Assembly: GCF_036320965.1 (NCBI RefSeq)
Contig: NC_092264.1
Location: 15,853,275-15,917,274, forward strand
Reading direction: 5' to 3'
DNA length: 64,000 nt
Source of the DNA: Panulirus ornatus
Taxonomy: Eukaryota; Arthropoda; Malacostraca; Decapoda; Palinuridae
Position numbers and translations under genes: made by a program. Below the pieces are notes generated by a model that was not told the DNA's origin, ran no database searches, and saw nothing but the letters and a program-made list of their open reading frames with translations. This document shows positions 34,901 through 49,000 of the stretch, piece after piece (within the stretch, counting starts at the first letter, position 1; the number at the start of each line of letters is the position of its first letter).

Positions 34901-35210
34901 AATCTCTCAAGTTATCTCATTTACTGTACCTGTAATAAATGATGTTTTCTTATATTAGTCATACACCTTCTGGTACGTAAATTACTTCTATAAGCAATGT
35001 GGCCCATGCACAATCTACTCCATATACTTCAGTTTCTATTTTTGTAAGCTTTTGCAAGTGTGGTGAAAATTTAGTCCATGCAACCACTTCCTTCTAAATT
35101 TTCCCTCAGCTTACAGTTTACAAATTAGAGAGCAACAGTGAAGACAACCAGCTCATCATTTCAGAGTATTTTGCAAATGAGTTTTCTTTTAAAACTTTCA
35201 AGGAAAGCAT
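31961..35210. other. Intergenic stretch with two unassigned open frames
   Basis: There is no clear host gene. Minus-strand frame 32284-31934 (EELNNFYSYVREKFQSAKQF) and frame 33796-33533 (FVMPEKKRASEDEDIKVRNC) are open, but I cannot link them to any family. 32430-32820 may be a decayed transposase or similar. Possible AATAAA sites occur near 34889. Confidence 0.3.
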
Positions 35211-35239
35211 AGTATTGCATAGGCATTCCCTACTTACCT

Positions 35240-36140
35240 TAGTATGTTATCATTTTTTTTTATACTTGATCGCCATTTCCCGCATCAGCGAGGTAGCAAC
35301 ACGAAATAAACGAAGAACAGCCCATGCACTCATATACACATATATATACATAAACGCCCATATATGCACATATGCATATCAACATATACACATATACATA
35401 CATACACATACACAGACGTATACACATATAAATATTTGCACTTGCTTGCCTTCATCTGTTTCTGGTGCTACTCCGCCCCACAGAAAACAGCATCGCTACC
35501 TCATGCTCTACATATGCCTTTACCCTCTTAATCAATACCCTCCCATACAATTTCCCTGGAATATTCAACAAACTTATGCCTCTGTAGTTTGAAAACTCAC
35601 CTTTATCCACTTTGCTTTTGTACAATTGCACTATTCATGCATTTCACCAATCCTCAGGCACTTCACCACAATCCATACATACATTGAATATCCTTTCCAA
35701 CCAAACAACAACACAGTCACCCCCTTTCTTAATAAATTCAACTGCAATACCATCTAAACCCATTGCCTTGCTGGATTTCATCTTCCACAAAGCTTTCACT
35801 ACCACTTTTCTCTTAACCAAACCATTCTCCCTGACCCTCTCACTTTGCACACCATCCTGACCAAAACACCCTACGTCTACCTCTCTATCATCAAACACAT
35901 TCAACAAACCTTCAAAATACTCACTCCTTCTCCTTCTCACTTCATCACTACCTGTTATCATTTCACCCCTTGCCTCCTTCACCAATGTTCCCACTTGTTC
36001 TTGTCTTATGCATGTTATTTACCTCCTTCCAAAACATCTTTTCATTTTCCCTAAAGTATAATGATACTCTCTCACCCCAACTCTCATTTGTCCTCTTTTT
36101 CAACCCTTGGTACTTCCTCTTGGTCTCCTGCCATTTTCAT
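35240..36140 (-). mobile_element. LINE-A-related copy with variant 3' tail
   Basis: The tail reads (plus) TATACTTGATCGCCATTTCC and GCATCAGCGAGGTAGCAAC. The minus-strand frame 35994-35644 reads EARGEMITGSDEVRRRRSEY to GLDGIAVEFIKKGGDCVVVW. The middle of the reverse transcriptase is deleted between about 35480 and 35500. Confidence 0.75.
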
Positions 36141-36584
36141 TAAAACATACCTTTTATATCTTAGTATGTACTTTCCCACGAAATTTATGTTAAATGACAT
36201 GACATCAAGCAAACTTCCACTTGTACGGATTGCCATTATAAAAATAGTGTTCCATGATCGAGTTTGTTTAATTTGGGGGTTAAAAATAATCATGATATAC
36301 CTCAAAATCAACATGTTTACCAGTATTCCAAAAAAGTACAAAGAATTGATGTACAAAATCATAAGGTATTAATATGATGGCAATATGTCACCATTGATGA
36401 CTCACACCTTCATACTCCTACAAAGCAGCCAACTACCCATGCCACACAAAAACTCCCTCGAAGCCAGTACTAGCAACAAAGCATGGTTATGATCCTTTTC
36501 CTGCCTCTCCCTAGATATGATGGACTGCCAGGCTCAGCCACAAATAGCATGGCGCAGCATGACACTTGCATAGTATTATCTATC

Positions 36585-37150
36585 TATATATATTTGACAC
36601 CTGTTCCCTTAGGGAACTCCCTCAAGGGGGGTAGCCATAGCAAATGTCTCCATAAGTCCATAACTGGTGAACTCTAGTGCCACTTCTTAGCCTTCATTAC
36701 CTAACCCCAGTTCTCAACTTTCTCCTTTAACACCCAATCCCCAACTGTCACCAGCTGTTTGAGTTTCTCTAGGGAGTCTGCCACCTATGTCATTTGCAGA
36801 CAGCAACTGATTCATCTCCCATGACTCCCTACCCTTAACATACCATAGACCCACTTCTCATTTTAAGACCCTCAAATTCACTTTTCTCATGACCCTGTCC
36901 CTTATAGAGATTAACCAACCATGGTGAAACTATGCATCCTTGACACAGATGCCACCTTCACTACGAACATCTCACCCTCTTACATATAAGCCTCAATTAT
37001 CATGTTAAAACTCTTCAGTGCATTCAGTAACTTTCCAGTCATCCCACACATTTGTAGAATTCTCCACAAGGTTTCTCCTCTCCCATACCCTTGCAGAATA
37101 CTTAACAGAATTGTACCTTTATAATTTAAGTATGTGTTTCTATTCCTGTT
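36585..37150 (-). mobile_element. LINE-B fragment with 3' module
   Basis: The 3' module GGGAACTCCCTCAAGGGGGG at about 36611-36630 is followed (higher coordinates) by minus-strand reverse-transcriptase remnants around 36780-36960, such as CCAACCATGGTGAAAC. Confidence 0.65.
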
Positions 37151-37159
37151 GCCTTTCTA

Positions 37160-38150
37160 TATGTAAACAATATATGTATTCTATAAGATCTATCATGTTG
37201 ATGCTTTTTACTAATTCATAATTTTCAACTGCAGGTTAAATGATTAAATATACAAACAAAAAAGAACGTTCTCTGTTTTGCTGGTATACTTAATCTGTAC
37301 ATGTTAAGCAATTACATCAAATAGTTCAGGTACTATCTACACTTAATCAGTTATCTAATATCTCAATTCAATGCTTTAAAATGAACTATGGTGTGTTGGA
37401 TAATGTTAAACATGGAACCCACGTATTGTAACAGCACTTACAATTGGATGCTAATATGTTTACATTCACCTAATCCACAAGAAAAAGAAGTAATCATCAG
37501 TATTCTTTTATTATATCCTACGAAAAATGCTTCAAGTAATGCTACAGTCCTTAACCCTTTAACCTCTGTTTAATAGAATTTGTATCCACTCCCGTATGAA
37601 CTCCTTTGTTTTTGAGTTGGGTAAAGTATTCCTATTCTTAAAATTGAGAAAAACACAACATAAAAGTACTTAGAGCCATGTAAAGTACATTGATAACTTG
37701 TGCCATCAGTGTTATGGATGATTAACTTTGCTAAGCTTCTGTTACTGACTTTTTCTACTTCTGTTATAAAAATTTTTTCTACCTTGTATACTGATGGAAT
37801 TTTTATTTTGCTTTATTATGTAATAAGAACTATAATATTGTACATGAACTCTTAAGAGTAACATCAATAAGAACGTCATAAATATGTACACAGAAATGGC
37901 ATCAACATCTACACAGTCCATGTAATACCTGTCTCCCATTCCTAGAGGGCAACTGAATATGATATGGTCTGTGAAGGAATATCCCCAACCCATACCACAA
38001 CCCAGAACTTAGCCTTGAAATTGTGGTAGAAAATGTCAATTTGTAAATATATCTATGAAGATTTAATTACTGTCTAATTAGTGTCAGATACCCCACTGTC
38101 AGTCAGTTACCATGGAAATGCCTAAATACATTGAAAGGAAAGTATGTACT
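37160..38150. other. AT-rich intergenic DNA, nothing recognised
   Basis: No exon, repeat or RNA gene that I can support. Confidence 0.4.
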
Positions 38151-38156
38151 GAGATT

Positions 38157-38294
38157 AAGACTTCAGTGTACGGAAATAATATTTCAATTTTCATATTACA
38201 TCAAGACTTTAGTGTATAGAAATAGTATTTCAATTAACATATTACAATAAGACTTCAGTGTATGGAAATAATATGTCAATTATCATTTTACATC
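38157..38294. repeat. Three tandem copies of a 46-bp unit
   Basis: Units start at 38157, 38203 and 38249 with AAGACTTCAGTGTACGGAAA or close variants. They differ at a handful of positions. The LINE-A insertion begins directly after the third unit. Confidence 0.85.
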
Positions 38295-38295
38295 A

Positions 38296-38810
38296 ATAAC
38301 ATGTTTTTGATGACAATGTGTGGTGTGAGGTGGTTTCATCGAGTAAGTAATGTAAGGGTAAGAGAGATATGTGGAAATGAAAAGAGCATGGTTGAGAGAG
38401 CTAAAGAGGGTGCCTTGAAATGGTTTGGGCACATGGAGAGGATGAGTGAGGAAAGATTGACCAAGAGGATATATGTGTTGGAGGTGGAGGGAACGAGGAG
38501 AAGTGGGAGACCAAATTGGAGGTGGAAAGATGGAGTGAAAAAGATTTTGTGTGATCGGGGCCTGAACATGCAGGAGGGTGAAAGGAGGGCAAGGAATAGA
38601 GTGAATTGAAGCGATGTGGTATACTGGGGTTGACATGCTGCCAGTGGATTGAATCAGGGCATGTGAAGCGTCTGGGGTAAACCATGGAAAGCTGTGTAGG
38701 TATGTATATTTGCGTGTGTGGACGTATGTATATACATGTGTATGGGGGTGGGTTGGGCCATTTCTTTCGTCTGTTTCCTTGCGCTACCTCGCAAACGCGG
38801 GAGACAGCGG

Positions 38811-38839
<29 letters not shown>
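38296..38839 (+). mobile_element. LINE-A 3' end copy with poly-A tail
   Basis: It encodes [20 protein letters not shown] to [10 protein letters not shown], then a stop where W is expected, then the short 3' UTR ending GCGGGAGACAGCGG and an A-run (about 28 bp). TCAATAA on both sides is a possible target duplication. It lies just downstream of CIR1. Confidence 0.85.
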
Positions 38840-38842
<3 letters not shown>

Positions 38843-39158
38843 ATAATGCAAAGGAAAATTTTGGCCAGCTTTAAAGTATACTGCAGAACAATGTAACATG
38901 TTAGGTATATTAATTTTTTTCCCCTACCTCCTTGAACATCAAAAAGGGATAACTATCTGTAGTTTACAAAATCCATCCCAATTCTAAATCCAGTGGTTCT
39001 ACATCCTAGAATTCTTAATATTCTCTACCTTTTTTTAACTTTTATGTTTTTTCACTTCATCTCATGTTTGTCTTTGCCATCTTTATTCTTGTCTTTGATT
39101 TTATCCATACCCTTCTCTCTTCTTTACCTGCACCATTGTTATTCCTAACCTTTCTTCT

Positions 39159-40001
39159 CTATCTTTTATCCCTGCCTCTGTCTCTGTCTCTACTTCTGTG
39201 TCTATTATCTCTGCCATGCTTATATTCTCTATCTCTTATGTCATTATTATCTCTACTGTTTTTCTTTTTTACATGATCTGGGCTTAATCTCTTTTCACCT
39301 GCATCTCTCTCTTTATTTCTCCTGCTTTCTCTATCATCTTTGCCATGGGTTCTACTCCAGAAATCCCATGCTCTTTCTCTTCTCCCCGAATTTTCTGAAC
39401 TCCGATCTTGGCTTTCACTTTTCACTCTGTTCTCTTGATTACTATGATAAACAGAGTCTTCATTTCTTCTCTCTTGTTGCTGCATGTACTCTCTTCCTTC
39501 CTTGTCATGTTTTCTTTCATGTCCTCCACGCTTTGCAAAATCTTCATCTGGAAATCTTTCTTGCTTAACTTTTACATCACTAGAGACACTAAATGGGTTA
39601 TCACACCCAATAAAGTCTACTTTCAGTCCCTTTGTTATTTCTCTCAAAAGGGCCTGGGTATCAGGCTTCTCTTCAGTTGAATGTTTCTTCTTTCTCTTTT
39701 TCTTTTCTCTTTCTGATTCAGATTCTGATTCAGAACTGCTTGCGCTACTCTTCCTCTTCCTCTTTTTCTTGATATCCTTCTTCTTCTTTTTTCTCTTTTT
39801 CACTTTTTCCGATTCAGAATCAGATGAATGATCCGTGGATGATGATTCAGAGATTTTCTTCTTCTTAGTCTTTTTAGACTTCTTATTTTTTTTCTTTCCT
39901 AATTTTTCAAGTTTTCGTAGAAGCTTCTTTTTTTCCTTAGTTGTCAGAGACCGTAAGAGGGTATATTCATCCATACTTTCTTCATCACTTGACAACAACC
40001 G
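39159..40001 (-). CDS. CIR1: CIR1 coding exon 4 (charged tail)
   Basis: The acceptor ATATTTCAG precedes CGG TTG TTG TCA AGT. The exon encodes [20 protein letters not shown], then very basic and Ser/Asp-rich low-complexity segments, ending [10 protein letters not shown] and TAG at 39161-39159. A possible polyadenylation signal (AATAAA in sense) is at 39087-39082, close to the stop. Confidence 0.92.
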   Translation of the reverse strand, partial: RLLSSDEESMDEYTLLRSLTTKEKKKLLRKLEKLGKKKNKKSKKTKKKKISESSSTDHSSDSESEKVKKRKKKKKDIKKKRKRKSSASSSESESESEREKKKRKKKHSTEEKPDTQALLREITKGLKVDFIGCDNPFSVSSDVKVKQERFPDEDFAKRGGHERKHDKEGREYMQQQERRNEDSVYHSNQENRVKSESQDRSSENSGRRERAWDFWSRTHGKDDRESRRNKERDAGEKRLSPDHVKKKNSRDNNDIRDREYKHGRDNRHRSRDRDRGRDKR

Positions 40002-43000
40002 CTGAAATATAAATGGCAGAATTAACTACAACCTTACATGGTTTTTTTTAGGAACTACAGTTGTGTAATACTTAATACATTAACAAACAGTTGGGTCTCT
40101 GGGAACAGTGTGACATTAAGAGGTACTAGCTCGAAGGTGCTCAACAAAAAGTTAGAAGAAAAATTAGAAAGGTTCCAGAAAGGGGTAATATTGCTAATCC
40201 AAGAACTTCCAATAATTGGCAGCATAGTCAAATGAGACCTGAGAGGTTTTTCTGCATCCCACAATGCCAGGTAATGACGGCTACTTGCATAGTGTACTCA
40301 TATTCAAAACTCTCAATAAAATTTAAGAGTACTCCACATATAAAGTGTACCAGACCAAGCAGGATGTTGTGGTTAAGTAGGTTTATAGGCCATAGCCTCC
40401 AACAGCCCAGCACAGCTGTATGGAGAGAAGACCTCTGAAACCATTGTTTGGTACAGAAAAGGTATATCACAGAAGGACAAATCATTTAAGTATGTCTATG
40501 GGCCATTGCCTCCAACAGCCCAACAGAGCTGTAAGGAAAGAAGACCTCTAAAACCACTGTTTGGTACAAAAAAGGTATTCCACAGGATGACAAAACATCT
40601 AACAGTTCTTTTGCATTTGCACACTTCTTATTCCATAAATGACATACTCCCTTTCTTAGAGTACTCTGGCACTTTCTCCAACAAATACAAAAGGGTGATG
40701 TGCATACCCATTTCACTTTCAACACTTTTCCTGCTCCTCAGCTACATGAGGTTCAGAATCATTTTGATATGATCTACAAAAGACCTGATATGTATCTAAG
40801 GACCTAAGCAAATGAAATTCTTTCCTTCATAAATCATCTGACCATTACTGTTCTGATTACTTTATCAAAGTGGAAATACCACGACCTTCATTCATTTTCA
40901 TGGCATGTAATTATTTTTGCACATCACCCTACACAACTTCTACATTAATTCGATAGCTTTTTTCCTACAATTTTCATGCAACTCATTTCCTCATGCATAC
41001 CTGCTTTTTCATTTAGCAACTGCATTACTGCTCTCTCTTACTAACTTCTTTGTACTTACTTCTTTTCCACACATTTCCCACCCCTGATTTCAAATCCCAC
41101 TAACCATAATCCACATTACTCATATTGTCACTAACCATTAGTTCCTTCAATCAGTCTCTCCCATCCTGCACCTCTGATAAACTTCATCCTCTCAGCCACT
41201 ATTTCACATTCTTTATGCACAGACTTCCTTTCTTGCAATTCCTTATCCCTCCAAAATAGCTTATTATTTGTCCTTGAATATTTAGTCCTCCTTTTCCCAA
41301 AATCCTATGAAGCTTTTCCTTTATTCAGATGCAACAACCTTTTTATTCTTTACTCTGGGCATCATATTCTATGCTTTTCATCTTCTATGCACCATTATTA
41401 TGATAGTTAAGCTTCATCATATCCCAGCTTTCATCATTAACCAGCTTTCTTGTATCCTCATTCAGCCATGCTGTTCTTTATTTTCAGCATAACTAAAGTA
41501 GCCTCTAAAATTAATCATGCAGTCTTGAGATGACTCCAAATCACTTCATGTTCACTTTCTACCATTTCAGTGACAGAGCAAAAATAGAGATTAGATTTAA
41601 AGTTGAGGATATGCATAAGGGTATGAACATGACTGAGCAACATAAAGCAATTCACACTAAGCTGACAGTGCTACTGGTCTCTGCCTGTTTGAGGTTACAT
41701 CACAAGTGAAGAGCCACCTTTAGAAAGGCTGTATCATTGGGAATACAGTCTCATCAAAGAACTTCTAACTCTAAAGGAGTCTACAATTCCCTGCTACTGG
41801 AGGTAGTGCACCCTTGGCCTGCAAGCACCTTTAGAAAGGTCTGGGTAATATCAGGAATTCTTTCACAGAAATGGGTCCTGGAGTAACTATAAATAATCAA
41901 ATAACTAAGCTGATAACTGATGAAATAAGTAATCCAACAAGGTCTAATCAAAATCTAACATGATCTGCCAAAAGAGGGAAGCTATAAACTAAAGTTAGGG
42001 ACAGACTTGTAGATGTGATTCAACATCATCTTCAAACCTAAATTAAGGGTTAAAGATATATGTAATCTCCCTAGACAGTGATTACTCCTTTCAAGGTACC
42101 TATATCCTTCCAAACAGAATACTGCTAAAGGTACTGTGTTTGCACTCTCAACAGTAAAGACAAAAGAGAAATATAATCTACACTCGGAAAATCCTAGTAG
42201 GTGGAGTTTCCAATCCACATTTGAAAATAGTTCCCTCCTGGCATGAGGGGCAAGGTAGACTAAAATATTACCAATGAAATCAAATGGTGCAAGAAGTACA
42301 ATGATAGAAAATGGTGTACACATCTGGGTTCTAAACTGTTTTATACAGTACCTGCAGCACTATATCAATATCTCAGTGGAGATGTCAAAAGAAGACTTGA
42401 GGAAGTACCTACAAGGTATACTTGACTAGGCATGATGTAATGGTTATGCAGTCCAACAAGCTGTGGTCCCAAACAGCCTGACTCAGCTAAGAAGAAACTA
42501 GGAATCTAAGTAAAAGAACTGAGCAACTGGGGTTGACCTCTAAAACCATTATAAGTTGTACATAAAGTAATCAAAGAATGATCAAATTCCCACATGACTT
42601 GGGAAGGCCAGTGATTGGAGACAGAGGTTTAGAAAATGTGAAGCATCTGGGGTAAACCGTGGAAAGTTCTGTGGGGCCTGGATGTGGAAAGGGAGCTGTG
42701 GTTTTGGTGCATTACACATGACAGCTAGAGACTGAGTGGACAGCTAGAGAGTGAGTGTGAATGAATGTGGCCTTTGTTGTCTCTTCCTGGCGCTACCTCG
42801 CGCGTGCACAGGGGGAGGGGGGTGCCGTTTCATGTGTGGCGGGGTGGCAAAGGGAATGGATGGGGACAGCAAGTATGAGTGTGTACATGTGTATATATGT
42901 ATATGTGTGTATGTATATGTATGTATACGTTTAAATGTATAGGTACACATGTGTGCATATGTGGGCATTTATGTACATACATGTGTATGTGCATGGGTTG

Positions 43001-46000
43001 AGCCATTCTTTCGTCTGATTCCTTGCACTACCTCGCAAACGCGGGAGACGTGACTAAGTATAATAAAAGAATAAAAAAAAGGTTTGTATTCATGATATAT
43101 ATATACGCTTTAATCCTATGGCTGCAAAATCAATTTCCAGCTGCATTCCAAGAAGAATGAATTCTCTAACAAAATGTTAAAATGGTAACTGGTCCTTATC
43201 TACAACTTCTTTATTGAAGCAAAATCATATATTTTCCAAATATGGCATTAATTTTTCCAACAAATAACGTGTTATAGCAAGGAAACAATCAAATTAAGAA
43301 AAATTAAAATAAAGATTTGATGGACTGATGCCTACGGAATGGCATAAACCTCCTCCATACATTTATAATGATAAACTAATTATAAAGGGCATAGAAAAAA
43401 ATTATAAGTGGCAATTATGTATGAAAAAAAGCACAGTCTCATAACAATGACCAAACAATAAAAAATGCAAATGAATTAAAGCGTCAGTTTCAAATTAGAG
43501 CTACACATCCCGTTTCGCCAGCTTGTGAGCATTCATCAATAACACTGTGCCTTATCACTGGTACCTTATCACTGTATACCTATTTCCAAGCATTATAAAA
43601 CTTAACAGCTTATTTTGACATTATAACAAACATAATTAGGACAAAACATGGAAAAACAAGAATGCACACTGATGATTTATTGTGTAGATGGCAAAGGCTG
43701 CATTAGCTGGTGAACAAGTCACTGCTTTGGTTGTGTCCTTTGACTTTACATGGGTAGATGGCAACTCCTACTAGGTGTTTGTGGCATCCATATGATGTCA
43801 TGACTTACCTAATTTAGTTTTAACAATAGCAAAAAAGAATACATGAATAAATAATTCAATATATAGTGGCATGAGAGGGTGAATTTGTGGCATGATAGGG
43901 TGAATTTGTGGCATGAGAGGGTGACTTTGTCACTGTTGTATCTATCTATTGGAATCTCTGACACCCGTTTCCTCTGGGAACTCCCTTAAGGGTGTGGCTA
44001 TGACAAAACAGTCCCCATAACTGGTGAACTCCAGTGTCGCTTCTTAGCCTATATGCCTCACCCTTAACAGGCCACTAGCAGAGGGCAACTCTACTGCAGT
44101 GTTTCAGAAGGCTCCTGCCTAATGATCCTACCAACTACTTCTACCTAATGTCATGTCTGAGAGGTTAAACTCAAGCACAGGCGAGAAGCAAGACCAATTA
44201 AGTTCCTAAGATCATTATCTGTTCAGGGAAGTTTAAAAACCATTGCTTTTAGTAGCAATGCTCTGCACTTCATCTTGGAGCAATGAAAACACCTCAATAA
44301 TTTTCAAAAATTCTTTTTTCAAAATTGTTAGTTGTTTCCTGCATTAGCAAGGTAGTACCAGAAACAGATGAAGAAAGGCCATATTTGCTCACATCCATTC
44401 TCTAGTTATCATGTCCAATGCACCAAAACCACAGCCCTCTATCCACAACCCAGGCCCTACACAACTTTTCAGGGTTTCCTCTGACCACTCCACATGCCCT
44501 TGTTCAGTCCACAGGCAGAAAAGTAAACCCTAGATTTAACAGACTAATAGAGGGGAAGGGGTATCCGTTAATGTTGAAAGTCTGTGAAATCAAATGTAAC
44601 CTAGTTGAAGTGTAGTTGAAGAAGAAAGGCTTTTGGTGAAAGAGGAAAGAGAGGCATTTGGGCAACTTACAAAGAAGCAGTGCAAATGATTGGGAAATGT
44701 GTATGAGAAAGCAGCAGGAGATCAAGAGGAAGATGGAGGGGTTGAAAAAGAGGGCAAATGAGAGTTGGGGTGATAGAGTATCACTAAACTTTAAAGAGAA
44801 TATAAAGATGTTATAGATGGAGGTAAATAATTTTTCAAAACATCATTAACTAATGTACTGTATTATCGTTTGTCTGGTACATTAAATCCAAAATCCATTA
44901 TATCAGGGTACGTTACTTCGAGGTTTACTGTACTTCAACCATGTATACCAAATCATTCCAATTCACTTCATCCCATGCAAGCCCTTCACTTCCCTTCATG
45001 TTTTGGCCCTGAGCACTCAAAACTTTTTTCACTCCATCCTAACATCTCCATTTCATTAACATCCAAAACAATTTGGCAAAATCATATTTCCCTACATTCC
45101 TGAAAGGCTCACAGGATTCTGTAAGAAATTTCAAAGTCACTTTTTGAAAATACAGAATACCTTATTGATATCACTTTCTCCCAATTCACTGACAATACAT
45201 ATTCCAAAATACAGCTTACTTTCTCATGCAACACACCTGAATCAGAAATTCTTCCACTGATACATCCCTCTTCTACTGTCCTTCATGTAAATCCTTACCT
45301 GATTCTTTGCAAGAGGGTTCTGTGCATGTCCATAAATCCCAGTAGACATAGCAGGCAAGTTTTTCAGGAGCAAACCATCATCTCTCATTCCTGCAGCTAG
45401 TTCTTTGTGGTCCATGTTACCAGAGTTATCTGTAGGTTCTAACACACGTCCATATAGAGGGCATTCCTTGTCAGTATTGATGTGACCCCAAGCTTTGCAC
45501 TTTATACATCTAACATTTCGCACTGCAATTCCAAATGGCTGATCACGAATTGTATCATCATCCTTGCAGTAACTGAAAGGCAGTAAATAGTCTAATTAAT
45601 TAAAGTGGTGTGAAAATATCATGCAGAAGTCTTACAAAAGTAACACAGAGTACAGGTTTTCACTCATACACATCAAATCACTCCTTGAAGTGTATACATC
45701 CTCACAAAACATGGTTAGATATGTTTAATCTTTTGTTTACAATGAGTTAATACTCACTTTTTTGGTATTTGTAATGAATGAGGAATATGATTTAGTCAAA
45801 AGTTTAAAGATGCTAATCTTGTATAATTCTACCAAGATGCATCGTTGTTTAAGAATAATAACCAATATTTTGTGAGATTTATCCTCACTTGGCCCCCTTC
45901 TCTGCTCCTTCTTTTGGAAAATTATAAAGACGAGATGGGAGGATTTCCAGTCCCCCCACTCCTTCCCCTTTTAGTCACCTTCTATGACATGCAGGGAATG

Positions 46001-49000
46001 AATGGGAAGTATTCTTTCTCCCTTATCCCAAGGGATAGATATCATTATGATTCTAACCCTATGAATTGGCTACTTGTGGAGCTATGCTATTAGCAACATG
46101 CTGACAATATAGTGCATCATATGAAGAGTAGGCAACTGTTATGTTTGTTTTGGAACTCTATACCTTCTCATGTCTCTCCTTACAGCTGTGACATGCCCAG
46201 TCTCAAAAGGTAGGTTTTTCTATTTCCTCAAAAACTTGTAAATTTTTCCTTTTCTTTCATTACTTTCCTATCCCTTTCATTATTTTCATGTGTTAATGAG
46301 GCCCTAGCATTTTTGAGGAATTTCATCCATGAATGAAGCCTTCTACATAAAAGAAGAGTATTGTCTGATTAATTTCTAGACCACATGAAAAACACACAGC
46401 TTCAAAATCAACTTCAGGTCTAAATTGCTGTGGTGCTACTTAATCATGTCTTGACCAAGAACTATCCATGCAATATAGGTACCATAAATATGAGATATCA
46501 ACTTCAACATCATTATCACCAAAGTGATTGGTTCTCAGTGAATGTAGGTTTGCGGCAGGGGTGTGTGATGTCTCCATGGTTGTTTAATTTGTTTAAGGAT
46601 GGGGTTGTTAGGGAGGTGAATGCAAGAGTTTTGGAAAGAGGGGCAAGTATGAAGTCTGTTGGGGATGAGAGAGCTTGGGAAGTGAGTCAAGTGTTGTTTG
46701 CTGATGATACAGCACTGGTGGCTGATTCATGTGAGAAACTGCAGAAGCTGGTGACTGAGTTTGGTAAAGTGTGTGAAAGAAGAAAGTAAAGAGTAAATGT
46801 GAATAAGAGCAAGGTTATTAGGTACAGTAGGGTTGAGGGTCAAGTTAATTGGGAGGTAAGTTTGAATGGAGAAAAACTGGAGGAAGTAAAGTGTTTTAGA
46901 TATCTGGGAGTGGATCTGGCAGCGGATGGAACCATGGAAGCGGAAGTGAATCATAGGGTGGGGGAGGGGGCGAATATCCTGGGAGCCTTGAAGAATGTGT
47001 GGAAGTCGAGAACATTATCTCAGAAAGCAAAAATGGGTATGTTTGAAGGAATAGTGGTTCCAACAATGTTGTATGGTTGCGAGGCGTGGGCTATGGATAG
47101 AGTTGTGCGCAGGAGGTGGATGTGCTGGAAATGAGATGTTTGAGGACAATGTGTGGTGTGAGGTGGTTTGATAGAGTAAGTAATGTAAGGGTAAGAGAGA
47201 TGTGTGGAAATAAAAAGAGCGTGGTTAAGAGAGCAGAAGAGGGTGTTCTGAAATGGTTTGGGCACATGGAGAGAATGAGTGAGGAAAGATTGACCAAGAG
47301 GATATATGTGTCGGAGGTGGAGGGAACGAGGAGAAGTGGGAGACCAAATTGGAGGTGGAAAGATGGAGTGAAAAAGATTTTGAGTGACTGGGGCTTGAAC
47401 ATGCAGGAGGGTGAAAGGCGGGCAAGGAATAGAGTGAATTGGATCGATGTGGTATACCGGGGTTGACGTGCTGTCAGTGGATTGAATCAGGGCATGTGAA
47501 GCGTCTGGGGTAAACCATGGAAAGTTGTGCGGGGCCTGGATGTGGAAAGGGAGCTGTGGTTTCGGGCATTATTGCATGACAGCTAGAGACTGAGTGTGAA
47601 CGAATGGGGCCTTTGTTAGCTTTTCCTAGCGCTACCTCGCACACATGAGGGGGGGAGGGGGATGGTATTCCATGTGTGGGGAGGTGGCGATGGGAATGAA
47701 TAAAGGCAGACAGTGTGAATTGTGTGCATGGGTATACAGGTATGTGTCTGTGTGTGTATATATATGTGTACATTGAGATGTATAGGTATGTATATTTGCG
47801 TGTGTGGACGTGTATGTATATACATGTGTATGGGGGTGGGTTGGGCCATTTCTTTCATCTGTTTCCTTGCGCTACCTCGCAAATGCGGGAGACAGCGACA
47901 AAGCAAAATAAATATAAATAAATAAATATAAACCAAAGTGTAATGAAGGATGAAACTTTAAAAATTATATAAATACTATACAGAGATTGCATAAAGTCAA
48001 AGACTGAAAATATATTTCAAACAAAATACAATACTAAAATCCACAATTAATCTAATGCCTTACTTATGTACTTATCGTACACAAGATAATCCTCATCCTC
48101 TAATACCAGCAAGTGAAACACAAAAAGTATGTACCAACCTTTCTCTTGGTGCATTGAATTTACGCTGCCATTCGAACTTATATTCTGGTTCTCCATCTTC
48201 CTTCTCTCTTTCTTTCTTGACCCCAGCAGGAGCTTCATACATAAAGTTGAGTGACAATTTCTCTTTGTTGTCCCCCTTTGCCAGAAGGGCTTTGTTATTG
48301 TATAACTCCTGTTCTTTCTCATACTGGATTCGCAGTTCATCTTGTTTCTTGCGTTCTGCATCAGCCTTTTGTTCAGCTATCCAAACCTGTTATAAAAAGG
48401 AATATATATTTTAAGAATTTTCCTACACTTCCGAAGAAATTACCTTACTTTAATTTCAGATAATCCAATTGTGTTTAAAAAGTGTGCATAAAAATACCTA
48501 TGTAACTATCTATATATCTGTGCACTACCTTAGAATAGTCTTTAACTTCATTCGCAAGTATATGGGGTGGATTACACGCATAAAACCAGTTTACTCCTAT
48601 ATATCTGCAACTTAGTTACATTCAGAGAGGATATTTGGTTAACTTTGATGTTATTTGAAAAATATGTGAATGTTATGGTGTCATTTACATTGTTTCTGGC
48701 AGGTTTGTTCACTGACTGTGTTTGACGTGCTTGCTGTAAGTGTTAACTCCACTGAATGCATCTTCTACTGACTATGGAAAGATAATTTTATTGGTTAATT
48801 CTGACTGCAGCATAACAGTGACAATTAAGGTAACTCCCCAACCCCAAACGAAGCTACGTGAAGTTTTCATAATTTTGCTATGAGTATTTCACTTACTTTA
48901 GTTCTACGTTTTCCTTAATCATCAGAGCCATTCTCTTTCATTTATCTATTATTCATATAATCAAAACATTGCTCCAATTCATAGCCCCTCAACAAAATCA

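Noticed and set aside
39368..39831. Plus-strand open frames opposite CIR1 exon 4
   Set aside because: Mirror frames of the Lys/Ser-rich CIR1 coding sequence, which has family matches on the minus strand.
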